DNA of 64,000 nucleotides. Origin: Pectinatus brassicae. GTDB taxonomy: Bacteria; Bacillota; Negativicutes; Selenomonadales; Selenomonadaceae. This document shows positions 9,252 to 17,564 of the stretch, piece by piece. A model generated the notes under the pieces. It searched no databases. It was not told where the DNA came from and saw only the letters and a program-made list of their open reading frames with translations. The position numbers and the translations under genes are program-made. Position 1 is the stretch's first letter, and every line of letters starts with the position of its first letter. The DNA lies in the NCBI RefSeq assembly GCF_014201835.1, contig NZ_JACHFH010000017.1, forward strand, positions 1-64,000. The letters run 5' to 3'.

Positions 9252-9821
9252 TTAAACTACACGTTTCTTCTTTGCATTGGCATTAGAAATACTGTCAATA
9301 ACAACATCAAGTGATACATTATCAAGTCCCATATACATTGATAACTGATTTTTTATATTTGCCTGTATCTCATTAGATATATTAACAGCACTATATTCAG
9401 TTCCAATAGTTAATTTTAGTTTAAGAACTGTCAACAATTCCTCGGCATTTGATTTTTTTACAAATTTAGTCTTAATTTTTACTTCACGCACACCAGCAAC
9501 ATTGTAACATAATTTATTGGCAAGTTCTAATATAGCTCCCTTAGAAATTTTTACATCACCCTGCTCGGCATGCACAATAATTCCTTCAGTGCCAAAATCC
9601 TTATCCTTTTTACTTGAAAAACAGTTGCCCATAAGCTCAATACTTAAAAGAAACAGTACAACTGCTCCGGCAATTGTTTCCAAGCGTCCACTAGCATACA
9701 AAAAATTATTCCATATTTCCGTAAGTGAAATAACACCTGAACAAATTACTATAACCCCCACTGCTACCAATGCAATAAGCAATGTATAAAAGAATAATAA
9801 AATCCTGTTAATAATACCCAT
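9252..9821 (-). CDS. amaP: Alkaline shock response membrane anchor protein AmaP
   Basis: A 189-residue protein with two N-terminal transmembrane helices (around residues 7-30 and 45-65) followed by an Asp23-like cytoplasmic domain. In staphylococci AmaP anchors Asp23 at the membrane. The adjacent asp23 (15 bases upstream) and DUF2273 gene support the call. Confidence 0.85.
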   Translation of the reverse strand: MGIINRILLFFYTLLIALVAVGVIVICSGVISLTEIWNNFLYASGRLETIAGAVVLFLLSIELMGNCFSSKKDKDFGTEGIIVHAEQGDVKISKGAILELANKLCYNVAGVREVKIKTKFVKKSNAEELLTVLKLKLTIGTEYSAVNISNEIQANIKNQLSMYMGLDNVSLDVVIDSISNANAKKKRVV

Positions 9822-9836
9822 TAAAAATCCTCTTTC

Positions 9837-10235
9837 TTAACGGACACGGACTATTTCTTCTTCTGCCTGTTTTTCATCAGGAAAAGCTACACCTTGTACA
9901 TGAACATTCACTTCCACCACTCTAAGACCTGTCATTGTTTCAATAGCTTTTTTTACATTTTCCTGTATAATCAGTGCAATATCAGGTATCCGCACACCAT
10001 ATTTCACTATGAGATATAGATCAATTGCCGCTTCTTGTTCACCGACTTCAACTTTTACACCTTTAGAAAAATTCTTTCTTCCTAAGATTTCTGCAATGCC
10101 GCCAACCAAGCCGCCGCTCATTCCCGCAACACCATCAACCTCAGTTGCAGCAAGCCCAGCAATAATACTTACAACTTCATCTGCAATACGAATTGTTCCT
10201 AAACTTGTTGTTTTTTTGTCTGCAGCAGTATCCAT
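9837..10235 (-). CDS. asp23: Asp23/Gls24 family envelope stress response protein
   Basis: A 132-residue Asp23 protein: GTIRIADEVVSIIAGLAATEVDGVAGM is spread over residues 13-39 and is the family signature, followed by the VEVGEQEAAIDLYLIVKYG core. It is abundant in stressed Gram-positive cells and localises to the membrane through AmaP. First gene of its operon, with a strong promoter at 10272-10300. Confidence 0.93.
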   Translation of the reverse strand: MDTAADKKTTSLGTIRIADEVVSIIAGLAATEVDGVAGMSGGLVGGIAEILGRKNFSKGVKVEVGEQEAAIDLYLIVKYGVRIPDIALIIQENVKKAIETMTGLRVVEVNVHVQGVAFPDEKQAEEEIVRVR

Positions 10236-10271
10236 GACTATCTCTCCTTTTATTATCTAGTATTTTTTATT

Positions 10272-10300
10272 ATTATACCAAACATTGTATTATTATACAA
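10272..10300 (-). promoter_or_regulatory. Sigma-A type promoter of the asp23 operon
   Basis: On the minus strand TTGTAT (10300-10295) is followed after exactly 17 bases by a perfect TATAAT (10277-10272), 37 bases before the asp23 start. Confidence 0.75.
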
Positions 10301-10357
10301 CGTTTGCGGCTATTATCCTGCTATTAATAACAATAAATATGATTGTAACAACATATT

Positions 10358-10396
10358 ACGTCCGCCTGCTGTAAACAACTCACATCAAGCGGACGT
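10358..10396 (-). terminator. Hairpin downstream of thrS
   Basis: An 8-bp perfect inverted repeat (ACGTCCGC / GCGGACGT) ten bases after the thrS stop codon. There is no clear U-tract, so it may be a 3'-end stabilising hairpin or a weak terminator. Confidence 0.45.
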
Positions 10397-10405
10397 TTGG
10401 AAAAA

Positions 10406-12316
10406 TTATTTCTTGTCTTTTATTTGTTCCTGCAGCATAGCAATGAAAGCATCACTAGCCATTGTTTCGGTAGTTTGTTCCCCATGTTTTCTTACTGCTA
10501 CAGTATTTTCTTCCATTTCCTTATCACCAACCACAATTATATAAGGAATTTTCTTAACCTGGCTTTCACGCATTTTGTAACCAACTTTTTCACTTCTGTC
10601 ATCAACTTCCACGCGTAATCCTAAGTCAAACATTTTTTTCTTTAATTCATAGGCATAATCTGCATGCCTATCGGTAATTGGCAATAATTTAACCTGCACT
10701 GGTGCAAGCCATACCGGGAAAGCACCGGCATAATGTTCAATTAAAATACCGATAAAACGTTCAATGCTTCCATAAACAACGCGGTGAACCATTACCGGAC
10801 GATGTTTTTGTCCATCTTCACCAGCATAAGTCAAATCAAATTTCTCCGGCATCAGCATATCCAGCTGGATTGTACCGCACTGCCATGTACGACCTAATGA
10901 ATCAGTAAGATGAAAGTCAATTTTTGGACCATAAAAAGCTCCATCGCCTTCATTTACTACATATTTTAAACCACGATGATCTAAAGCATTACGCAAAGCT
11001 GCAGTTGCCGTTTCCCAAACTTCATCAGAACCCATAGAATCATCTGGACGAGTGCTGAGTTCAGCATGATAAGAAAGTCCAAACGTTCTATATACTTCAT
11101 CGAACAAATCTATTGTGCGCTGTATTTCTTCTTCAATTTGTGAAGGAAGCATGAAGATATGGGCATCATCCTGAGTAAAGTTACGTACACGCATAAGACC
11201 ATGCAAAGCACCTGATAATTCATGGCGGTGAACAAGTCCCAGTTCTGCTGTTCTTAATGGCAATTCACGATAACTATGCGGCTGGGTTTTATAAACAATC
11301 ATACCGCCTGGGCAGTTCATCGGTTTAATTGCATAATCTTCATCATCAATCTTAGTAAAATACATGTTTTCCTGATAATGATCCCAGTGACCTGATTGTT
11401 CCCACAACTTACGATTAAGAATCATTGGCGTTTTTATTTCCTGATAACCATAGCGGCGATGTACTGAACGCCAATAGTTAATAAGTTCATTTCTTATTAC
11501 CATACCATTGGGATGGAAGAAAGGAAAACCAGGCCCCTCTTCATGCAGACTGAATAAATCAAGTTCTTTACCCAATTTTCTATGATCGCGTTTAGCAGCT
11601 TCTTCCAATAAGGTTAAATATTCATCAAGCGCAGCTTTCTTTTCAAAGGATGTTCCATAAATGCGCTGCAGCATTTTCTTATTGGAATCACCACGCCAAT
11701 ATGCGCCTGTTACATTCTGTAGTTTTATTGCCTTTACCTTACCAGTAGAAACAAGATGCGGTCCGGCACAAAGATCAGTAAATTCACCCTGTGTATATAA
11801 AGTAATAAGTACATCTTCAGGCAAATCCTGAATTAATTCCACCTTATATTTTTCACCTTTATCGGCAAACATTTTAATGGCATCGGCTCTTGCTGCTTCG
11901 CTTCTTACTACCGGCAGATTTTCCTTAACGATTTTTTCCATTTCTTTTTGGATTTTATCTAAATCAGCCTGACCAAGCTGCTGTTCCATATCAATATCAT
12001 AATAAAAACCATTGTCAATAGCCGGCCCAATAGCCAACTGTACCTTATTTTCACCATAAAGGCGTTTCACTGCCTGCGCCAAAATATGTGAAGAGGTATG
12101 ACGAAATGCCCAACGTCCTTCGGCATCATCAAAGGTCATAAAATTAATAGCGCAGTCTTCTTCTATTTTTGTCATGAGATCGCTGTTAACCCCATTGATT
12201 GTTACCGATAAAACTTTTTTTGCCAAGCTGTTGCTTACTGATTTAACAAAATCCAATGCCGTAGTACCTTGCTCTACTTCACGGATACTGCCATCTTTCA
12301 TTGTAATTTTTACCAT
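10406..12316 (-). CDS. thrS: Threonine--tRNA ligase
   Basis: A 636-residue class II synthetase that charges tRNA-Thr. An N-terminal TGS domain, the editing domain (HTSSHILAQAVKRLYG), and the catalytic core with MNCPGGMIVYK, RVRNFTQDDAHIF (motif 2 region) and GSIERFIGILIEHYAG (motif 3) are visible, followed by the anticodon-binding domain. Expression is set by the T-box leader upstream. Confidence 0.97.
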   Translation of the reverse strand: MVKITMKDGSIREVEQGTTALDFVKSVSNSLAKKVLSVTINGVNSDLMTKIEEDCAINFMTFDDAEGRWAFRHTSSHILAQAVKRLYGENKVQLAIGPAIDNGFYYDIDMEQQLGQADLDKIQKEMEKIVKENLPVVRSEAARADAIKMFADKGEKYKVELIQDLPEDVLITLYTQGEFTDLCAGPHLVSTGKVKAIKLQNVTGAYWRGDSNKKMLQRIYGTSFEKKAALDEYLTLLEEAAKRDHRKLGKELDLFSLHEEGPGFPFFHPNGMVIRNELINYWRSVHRRYGYQEIKTPMILNRKLWEQSGHWDHYQENMYFTKIDDEDYAIKPMNCPGGMIVYKTQPHSYRELPLRTAELGLVHRHELSGALHGLMRVRNFTQDDAHIFMLPSQIEEEIQRTIDLFDEVYRTFGLSYHAELSTRPDDSMGSDEVWETATAALRNALDHRGLKYVVNEGDGAFYGPKIDFHLTDSLGRTWQCGTIQLDMLMPEKFDLTYAGEDGQKHRPVMVHRVVYGSIERFIGILIEHYAGAFPVWLAPVQVKLLPITDRHADYAYELKKKMFDLGLRVEVDDRSEKVGYKMRESQVKKIPYIIVVGDKEMEENTVAVRKHGEQTTETMASDAFIAMLQEQIKDKK

Positions 12317-12329
12317 TTAAAATAACCTC

Positions 12330-12600
12330 CTGAAAATATAAACAAAAAAACCCCGTCCCTGTATGAATAGCTATCCATACAGGGACGAGGTTATTATATA
12401 CTCGCGGTTCCACCCTGATTGCCGTTAAAGGCCTCTCATTTTATCTTTTAACGATGATAACTCGGCACAACATACTTAAATTCCGCTGTGCAGTTTGAAA
12501 GTGGTAATTTTATCGGCTTATTTTAAGATACTTCCAGCATTTGCATCTCTCTCTAGAAAAACAGCGGCCCTAAAATCATGTCTTTCGCATTACTTTTGAT
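12330..12600 (-). promoter_or_regulatory. T-box riboswitch of thrS (threonine specific)
   Basis: The conserved T-box sequence GGGTGGAACCGCG is on the minus strand at 12414-12402. It is followed by a strong terminator hairpin (CGTCCCTGTATGGATAG with its complement, then seven Ts) ending about 12350. The stem I base pairs GCCGCTGT (near 12570) with ACAGCGG (near 12485), and an AGAGAGA loop lies near 12550. A likely specifier triplet ACC (Thr) is at 12505-12503. Uncharged tRNA-Thr should favour the antiterminator and allow thrS transcription. Confidence 0.93.
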
Positions 12601-12606
12601 GAACTA

Positions 12607-12634
12607 ATTATACCATTTGCAAAACCACTGTCAA
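12607..12634 (-). promoter_or_regulatory. Consensus sigma-A promoter of thrS leader
   Basis: Perfect TTGACA (12634-12629) and perfect TATAAT (12612-12607) separated by 16 bases on the minus strand. Transcription would start near 12600, just upstream of T-box stem I. Confidence 0.88.
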
Positions 12635-12645
12635 GTAGTTTTAAA

Positions 12646-13674
12646 TTATTGGTCGTTTTTAACCATGTATTCGGCAATCTGCAAAGCATTAAGAGCTGCA
12701 CCTTTTCGTATCTGATCGCCTACTACCCATAAGTTAAGACCATGTTCAATCGAATTATCTTTTCTAATACGACCAACATATACATCATTTTTCCCAGAAG
12801 TCATAAGCGGCATCGGGTAATCCATTTCATCAGGATTATCCTGTACGGTTACGCCGGGGAAATCAGCCAAGAGTTTTTTAGCTTCTTCTACACTTACTTC
12901 ATCGGTAAATTCAATATTTACCGATTCAGCATGGCTTCTAAATACCGGTACACGAACAGTTGTTGCTGTAATGCCAATGGTGTCATCCTGCAGAATTTTA
13001 TGTGTTTCATTGATCATCTTCATCTCTTCTTTGGTATAAAGATTATCTTTAAACACATCAATCTGCGGAATAAGGTTAAAAGCAATCTGGTAATGTTTAG
13101 GCAAAGATGCTCCCGGCAAAATTTCTGCCTTCACCGGACGATTAGCCACGATGTCTTCAGCCTGCTGCTGTAATTCCGCCATAGCTTCTTTACCGCCGCC
13201 GGATACAGCCTGATATGTAGAAACGACAATACGTTTAATTTTAGCTTTATCATATAATGGTTTTAATGCCATTACCATAATAATTGTTGAACAGTTAGGA
13301 TTTGCGATTATCCCTTTATGATCTTGAATGCATTCTGGATTTACTTCTGGAACAATAAGCGGAACTTCCGGATCCATGCGGAAAGCACTGGAATTATCAA
13401 TTACAACTGCACCTGCTTTTACTGCTGCCGGAGCAAAGGTTTTGCTGGCTGCTCCACCGGCAAATAAGGCTATCTGAACATTTTCGAAAGAATCATCCGT
13501 AGCTTCTTCTACAATATATTCCTTACCCATAAAATCTATCTTTTTGCCAGCAGAACGTTTTGATGCCAACAATTTTAACTCAGCAAAAGGAAAATTTCTT
13601 TCTTCGATAAGATTTAAAAATTCCTGACCTACTGCGCCGGTAGCACCCAAGATTGCTACATTATATTTTTTCAT
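12646..13674 (-). CDS. asd: Aspartate-semialdehyde dehydrogenase
   Basis: A 342-residue NADP-dependent enzyme of the lysine/threonine/methionine branch. It has the N-terminal nucleotide-binding motif GATGAVGQEFL and the catalytic cysteine in NPNCSTI. The conserved VSTYQAVSGGG and RVPVFRSHAE segments are present. It follows dapB by 18 bases, so both probably share a transcript. Confidence 0.96.
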   Translation of the reverse strand: MKKYNVAILGATGAVGQEFLNLIEERNFPFAELKLLASKRSAGKKIDFMGKEYIVEEATDDSFENVQIALFAGGAASKTFAPAAVKAGAVVIDNSSAFRMDPEVPLIVPEVNPECIQDHKGIIANPNCSTIIMVMALKPLYDKAKIKRIVVSTYQAVSGGGKEAMAELQQQAEDIVANRPVKAEILPGASLPKHYQIAFNLIPQIDVFKDNLYTKEEMKMINETHKILQDDTIGITATTVRVPVFRSHAESVNIEFTDEVSVEEAKKLLADFPGVTVQDNPDEMDYPMPLMTSGKNDVYVGRIRKDNSIEHGLNLWVVGDQIRKGAALNALQIAEYMVKNDQ

Positions 13675-13692
13675 TGAAAATTGCTCCTTTAT

Positions 13693-14481
13693 TTACAGTA
13701 TCTGATCGAGATTTCTTACTAGACCCTTTAATCCCGTTACTTTTTTGCATGCCAGTACCACGCCAGGCATAAATGATGTACGGTCAATGGAATCATGACG
13801 AAGGGTAAGTGTTTGGCCCAGACCGCCAAAAATAACTTCCTGATGAGCAACATAGCCAGGCAGTCTTACGCTGTGAATAGGAATACCATTGTATTCGGCG
13901 CCACGTGCCCCAGTAATCTTTTCTGTTTCATCAGGATGTCCCTGTTTCATTGGTTTACGCACTTCACTGATCATTTCAGCAGTGGTTATCGCCGTACCAG
14001 ATGGTGCATCAAGTTTTTGATCATGATGCAGCTCGATAATCTCCACATTAGGCAGATATTTAGCCGCTTCTTTAGCCATCATCATCATCAATACTGCTCC
14101 AATAGCAAAATTAGCAGCAATAAATGCTGGTGTATTATTAGCTATTGCTAATTCATTAAGCTTATCTTTTTCCGCATCAGACAAGCCTGTTGTCCCAATT
14201 ACCGGGCTGACATGATTTTTAAGAGCTGTGCAGGCATTATTAAAAATAACATCTGGGCGGGTAAAGTCAACCATTACATCCGGTTTTACAGCTTTAATTA
14301 CCGTCTGCAAGTCCTCACCAACTATAATATTAGTTTTACCAATCCCAAGTAATTCCCCAACATCCTTACCGCCCTTTATATCAACTGCTCCAACAAGTTC
14401 TAATTCCTTATCATCCAAAACAGCTTTTAAAACTGCCTGTCCCATTCGTCCACAAGCACCATTTACTATAACCTTAGTCAA
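13693..14481 (-). CDS. dapB: 4-hydroxy-tetrahydrodipicolinate reductase
   Basis: A 262-residue DapB of the lysine/diaminopimelate pathway. The dinucleotide-binding motif GACGRMGQAV and the catalytic signature ELHHDQKLDAPSGTA are intact. The start codon is TTG with a GGGGG Shine-Dalgarno sequence. It heads a dapB-asd unit, and a MITE-like repeat sits about 58 bases upstream, next to or within the promoter. Confidence 0.95.
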   Translation of the reverse strand: MTKVIVNGACGRMGQAVLKAVLDDKELELVGAVDIKGGKDVGELLGIGKTNIIVGEDLQTVIKAVKPDVMVDFTRPDVIFNNACTALKNHVSPVIGTTGLSDAEKDKLNELAIANNTPAFIAANFAIGAVLMMMMAKEAAKYLPNVEIIELHHDQKLDAPSGTAITTAEMISEVRKPMKQGHPDETEKITGARGAEYNGIPIHSVRLPGYVAHQEVIFGGLGQTLTLRHDSIDRTSFMPGVVLACKKVTGLKGLVRNLDQIL

Positions 14482-14538
14482 AATACGACCCCCTGTAATT
14501 AATTCTTATATAGCTGACACCTAATAACAGTTATTTTA

Positions 14539-14747
14539 AATTGTGCTAGTTGAATTTTAGATTCCCGAAAGGCTCCCCTATATGCTATAGTTCTTTGCGC
14601 TTTAGCGCTTAGAAATATAGTACACACCGTGTGCGGAGCTGGCAGCAAAGCTGCCTGAGGGGTTACCCCTTCCGACTTGACTTCGTCAAGCCACCTTCCC
14701 TGAAGGGACGGCTTTAAGTCCACACTATTTTATTTACTAGCACAATT
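14539..14747. repeat. MITE-like dispersed repeat, copy 1
   Basis: A 209-bp element bounded by a perfect 12-bp terminal inverted repeat (AATTGTGCTAGT / ACTAGCACAATT). Its core (GGAGCTGGCAGCAAAGCTG, CCGACTTGACTTCGTCAAG) is shared with a second copy at 15822-16027. A roughly 54-base palindromic module (starting ATGCTATAGTTC, with the hairpin GCGCTTTAGCGC) is inserted in the left arm between CCCT and GGAG. It carries no transposase and is a non-autonomous element. Confidence 0.8.
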
Positions 14748-14886
14748 ACAAAATTATTTAAATCATCTGCCATCACATTTAAAATTTACATTTTCCCATA
14801 TACAATATGTAAATTTGTATCATCCATATACATATAAATCAAAAAGCTGCTGCTTTTTAGATAAACATCTTGCTCTATTATACTAA

Positions 14887-14913
14887 AACCAGCTATAAAA
14901 TCAATAGCTGGTT
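14887..14913 (-). terminator. Intrinsic terminator of the VTT-domain gene
   Basis: A 10-bp perfect stem (AACCAGCTAT / ATAGCTGGTT) with a seven-base loop, followed on the minus strand by TTTTAG, just after the stop at 14924. The rest of 14748-14886 shows nothing recognisable. Confidence 0.75.
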
Positions 14914-14923
14914 AATAAAAGTA

Positions 14924-15610
14924 TTAATTTTTATTACGAATGTTCTTTCTGTTTAATAACCATATACCGCCATATATAACAGTTGCCCCTATTATAATGA
15001 TTGTCAATCTGCCTAAATGCTGTTTATACATAAAGGCATCATGGCCGATCATAACTTCCAGAGCCGTTGCAGGCAATTTGCCAATAAGACTGGCCAATGC
15101 ATAGTCTCTCATCTTTATCTTGCTTATCGCTCCTAAAGCCGTCAACAATCCCGATGGAAAATACGGCAGTGAACGTAATATCAGCATAAGCTTAAAACCA
15201 TTTGTTCCGCTAAATTCATCTATTCTGGTTAATTTATTACTTTTTTTGATAAGCTTTTCTGCCGATGGCCGTAAAATTGTCCGCATCAGCCAAAAACCAA
15301 TTATTACGCCGATCGTTTCAGCCAGCCAGGAGGAAACAATGCCAATAGCCGGCCCAAACAATACCCCATTGGCTGTTATTACAAAAATAGACGGCAGCCC
15401 CACTACATTGACCAACAACACCAATAAAAATCCTAAAAACACCGCCAGCCCACCAAAAGAATTTATATAAGCTGTTATTTCCTGCATATCGCCGCTTATT
15501 ATCACACTAAATAATTTTGTATAAAAGTCAGGAGCAGCAATGTGTATTCCTATTATTAAAACAAACAATACTACCCAGCCAATCAGTTTTACCTTATTAT
15601 CTGCTTTCAC
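14924..15610 (-). CDS. TVP38/TMEM64 (VTT/DedA-like) family membrane protein
   Basis: A polytopic membrane protein with hydrophobic segments and the VTT-domain pattern LRSLPYFPSGLLTALGAISKIKM. The re-entrant region GLPSIFVITANGVLFG is also typical. Bacterial relatives are implicated in lipid carrier or phospholipid translocation. I prefer the GTG start at 15610, which has GGGGAG seven bases upstream (228 residues); an in-frame ATG at 15640 has no properly spaced ribosome-binding site. It lies between two copies of the same MITE-like repeat. Confidence 0.82.
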   Translation of the reverse strand: MKADNKVKLIGWVVLFVLIIGIHIAAPDFYTKLFSVIISGDMQEITAYINSFGGLAVFLGFLLVLLVNVVGLPSIFVITANGVLFGPAIGIVSSWLAETIGVIIGFWLMRTILRPSAEKLIKKSNKLTRIDEFSGTNGFKLMLILRSLPYFPSGLLTALGAISKIKMRDYALASLIGKLPATALEVMIGHDAFMYKQHLGRLTIIIIGATVIYGGIWLLNRKNIRNKN

Positions 15611-15821
15611 CGTTGTACTCCCCTGCATAAACCCTATCATCCTTTTATGTTATTCATTATATTTACACCAGAATTATCGTAAAATCTAATCTTTAAATGA
15701 GACTTGCTTAATTTTATCACATATTATAAATATCGTGCAGCTTTTCCGTAATATTTATTATTATTTTTATAACTTTTAATAAAATTCTAAGAAAAAATTT
15801 ATATATTATTTATATTTTCGC

Positions 15822-16027
15822 ATTGTGCTAATTGAAATTTAGATGACTGAAAGGCTCCCCTGTAGGGGAGCTGGCAGCAAAGCTGCCTGAGGGGTTAACC
15901 CTTCCGACTTGACTTCGTCAAGCCACCTTCCCTATGCTGTAGTTCTTAGTGCTTTAGCACTTTAGAAATACAGTACACACTGTGCAGGGACGGCTTTAAA
16001 GACACACTAGTTTATTAACTAGCACAA
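15822..16027. repeat. MITE-like dispersed repeat, copy 2
   Basis: A 206-bp relative of the copy at 14539-14747, with TTGTGCTA termini in inverted orientation and the same core. Here the palindromic module (ATGCTGTAGTTC, hairpin GTGCTTTAGCAC, GTACACACTGTGC) sits in the right arm, between CCCT and AGGGACGG, while the left arm has the short form CCCCTGTAGGGG. The two copies therefore carry the same module in opposite arms. Confidence 0.8.
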
Positions 16028-16060
16028 CACGATTATATTTATATTTTTTATGATTTCTAT

Positions 16061-16100
16061 AAAAAAAATGGGCTTGCCGCAGATACGACAGGTCCATTTC
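16061..16100 (-). terminator. Intrinsic terminator after fmt
   Basis: Minus strand: an imperfect stem formed by AATGGACCTGTCG and CGGCAAGCCCATT, followed by eight Ts, just after the fmt stop codon. Confidence 0.7.
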
Positions 16101-16107
16101 ACATCAC

Positions 16108-17040
16108 TTAATTAAATTGCAGTGGCAGTTCTAATTTATGCCCATTGGCATAAGCTTTAGCACTCATTCGCTTTTTGCTTGGTGCCTGTAGTTCAAGAAT
16201 TTCCACAGCATTTTCGCCAGTAGCAACTACTAACCCGTTTTTGCTTATTTCCACAATTTCACCAGGCTTGGAAAAATTTCCTTTTACTACAGCAGTTTGC
16301 CAAATTTTTATTTTTTTATCATCAAGCATGGTATAAGCTACTGGCCAGGAATTAAGTCCGCGCACCTGATTATGAATTTCTTGGGCTGATTTCGTCCAAT
16401 CAATACGACAGGTATCATCATTCAACATCGGTGAATAAGTAGATAATTTATCATCTTGTTTTTCCCGTATTACTGAATTATCTTCAACAGCATGAATTGT
16501 TTTTTCCAGTAACGCCGAACCCATTGCCATGAGTTTATCGTGCAATTCTTCGGTTGTCATATCAGCTGTTATTTCTACACTGTCCTTTAATATCATGTCC
16601 CCGGTATCAAGACCAGCATCCATATACATTGTAGTAACACCCGTCATTTTTTCACCGCGAATAATTGACCAGTGAATTGGTGCTGCTCCACGATAACGTG
16701 GCAATAAAGAAGCATGAACATTAATGCAGCCCTTCGGCGGAATATCAAGAATTTCCTGTGACAAAATCTGACCAAAAGCAACAACAATGATTATATCCGG
16801 CTGCAACTTACGCAGTTCTTCCACAAATTCAGGAGTTTTCACCTTAGTTGGCTGTAGTACCGGTAAATTATGTTCCACAGCAAAAGCTTTAACTGGTGAT
16901 GGTGTAAATTTTTGTCCACGGCCTCTCTTTTTATCAGGCTGTGTAATAACACTTATCACATCGCAAATTTCATGCAATTTAGCCAGGCAGGGAACAGCAA
17001 AATCCGGCGTTCCCATAAAGACCGCTTTTAATTTAGTCAT
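16108..17040 (-). CDS. fmt: Methionyl-tRNA formyltransferase
   Basis: A 310-residue enzyme that formylates initiator Met-tRNA. The start (KAVFMGTPDFAVP), the folate-domain motif HASLLPRYRGAAPIHWSI and the DAGLDTGDM segment are diagnostic. It overlaps def by eight bases, the usual coupling of formylation with deformylation. Confidence 0.96.
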   Translation of the reverse strand: MTKLKAVFMGTPDFAVPCLAKLHEICDVISVITQPDKKRGRGQKFTPSPVKAFAVEHNLPVLQPTKVKTPEFVEELRKLQPDIIIVVAFGQILSQEILDIPPKGCINVHASLLPRYRGAAPIHWSIIRGEKMTGVTTMYMDAGLDTGDMILKDSVEITADMTTEELHDKLMAMGSALLEKTIHAVEDNSVIREKQDDKLSTYSPMLNDDTCRIDWTKSAQEIHNQVRGLNSWPVAYTMLDDKKIKIWQTAVVKGNFSKPGEIVEISKNGLVVATGENAVEILELQAPSKKRMSAKAYANGHKLELPLQFN

Positions 17041-17503
17041 TTTGTGTCTCCTCTTTTACGAGATTACTCGCCTTTTCCACAAACAAGATACCTTCAAGAT
17101 GATCAATTTCATGCTGCAGGCAACGCGATAACAGATCACCTTTTGCTAAAATCCGCTGTTGTTTGCCGCGTCTGTTTAAATATTTTACTGAGACATTGGC
17201 AAATCGTTCCACTTCTCCGCTCATGCCCGGAACGCTCAGGCAGCCTTCCGTTCCCTTCATACTGCCTTCTGTTCTTACTATTTCCGGGTTGATAAGTTCG
17301 ATTAACCCTTCACCTACATCAATAACAACCACCCGCTTAGATACTCCTACCTGCGGGGCTGCCAGCCCAACTCCATTTGACTCATACATAGTCTGTGCCA
17401 TATCATCAAGCAACCTGCGAATTTCTGCATCAATTGTTTCTACAGGCTCCGCTATTTTTTTTAATACTGGACTACCTATTTTTTTTACATCCATTAGTGA
17501 CAT
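17033..17503 (-). CDS. def: Peptide deformylase
   Basis: A 156-residue metalloprotease that removes the N-terminal formyl group. All three motifs are present: GVGLAAPQVG, EGCLSVPG and QHEIDHLEG. It lies between priA and fmt. Confidence 0.96.
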   Translation of the reverse strand: MSLMDVKKIGSPVLKKIAEPVETIDAEIRRLLDDMAQTMYESNGVGLAAPQVGVSKRVVVIDVGEGLIELINPEIVRTEGSMKGTEGCLSVPGMSGEVERFANVSVKYLNRRGKQQRILAKGDLLSRCLQHEIDHLEGILFVEKASNLVKEETQND

Positions 17504-17564
17504 TAATACATCATCTCCCTATAAATCTGTAATAATTTTATCATTGCTGACCATAAAATACAAA

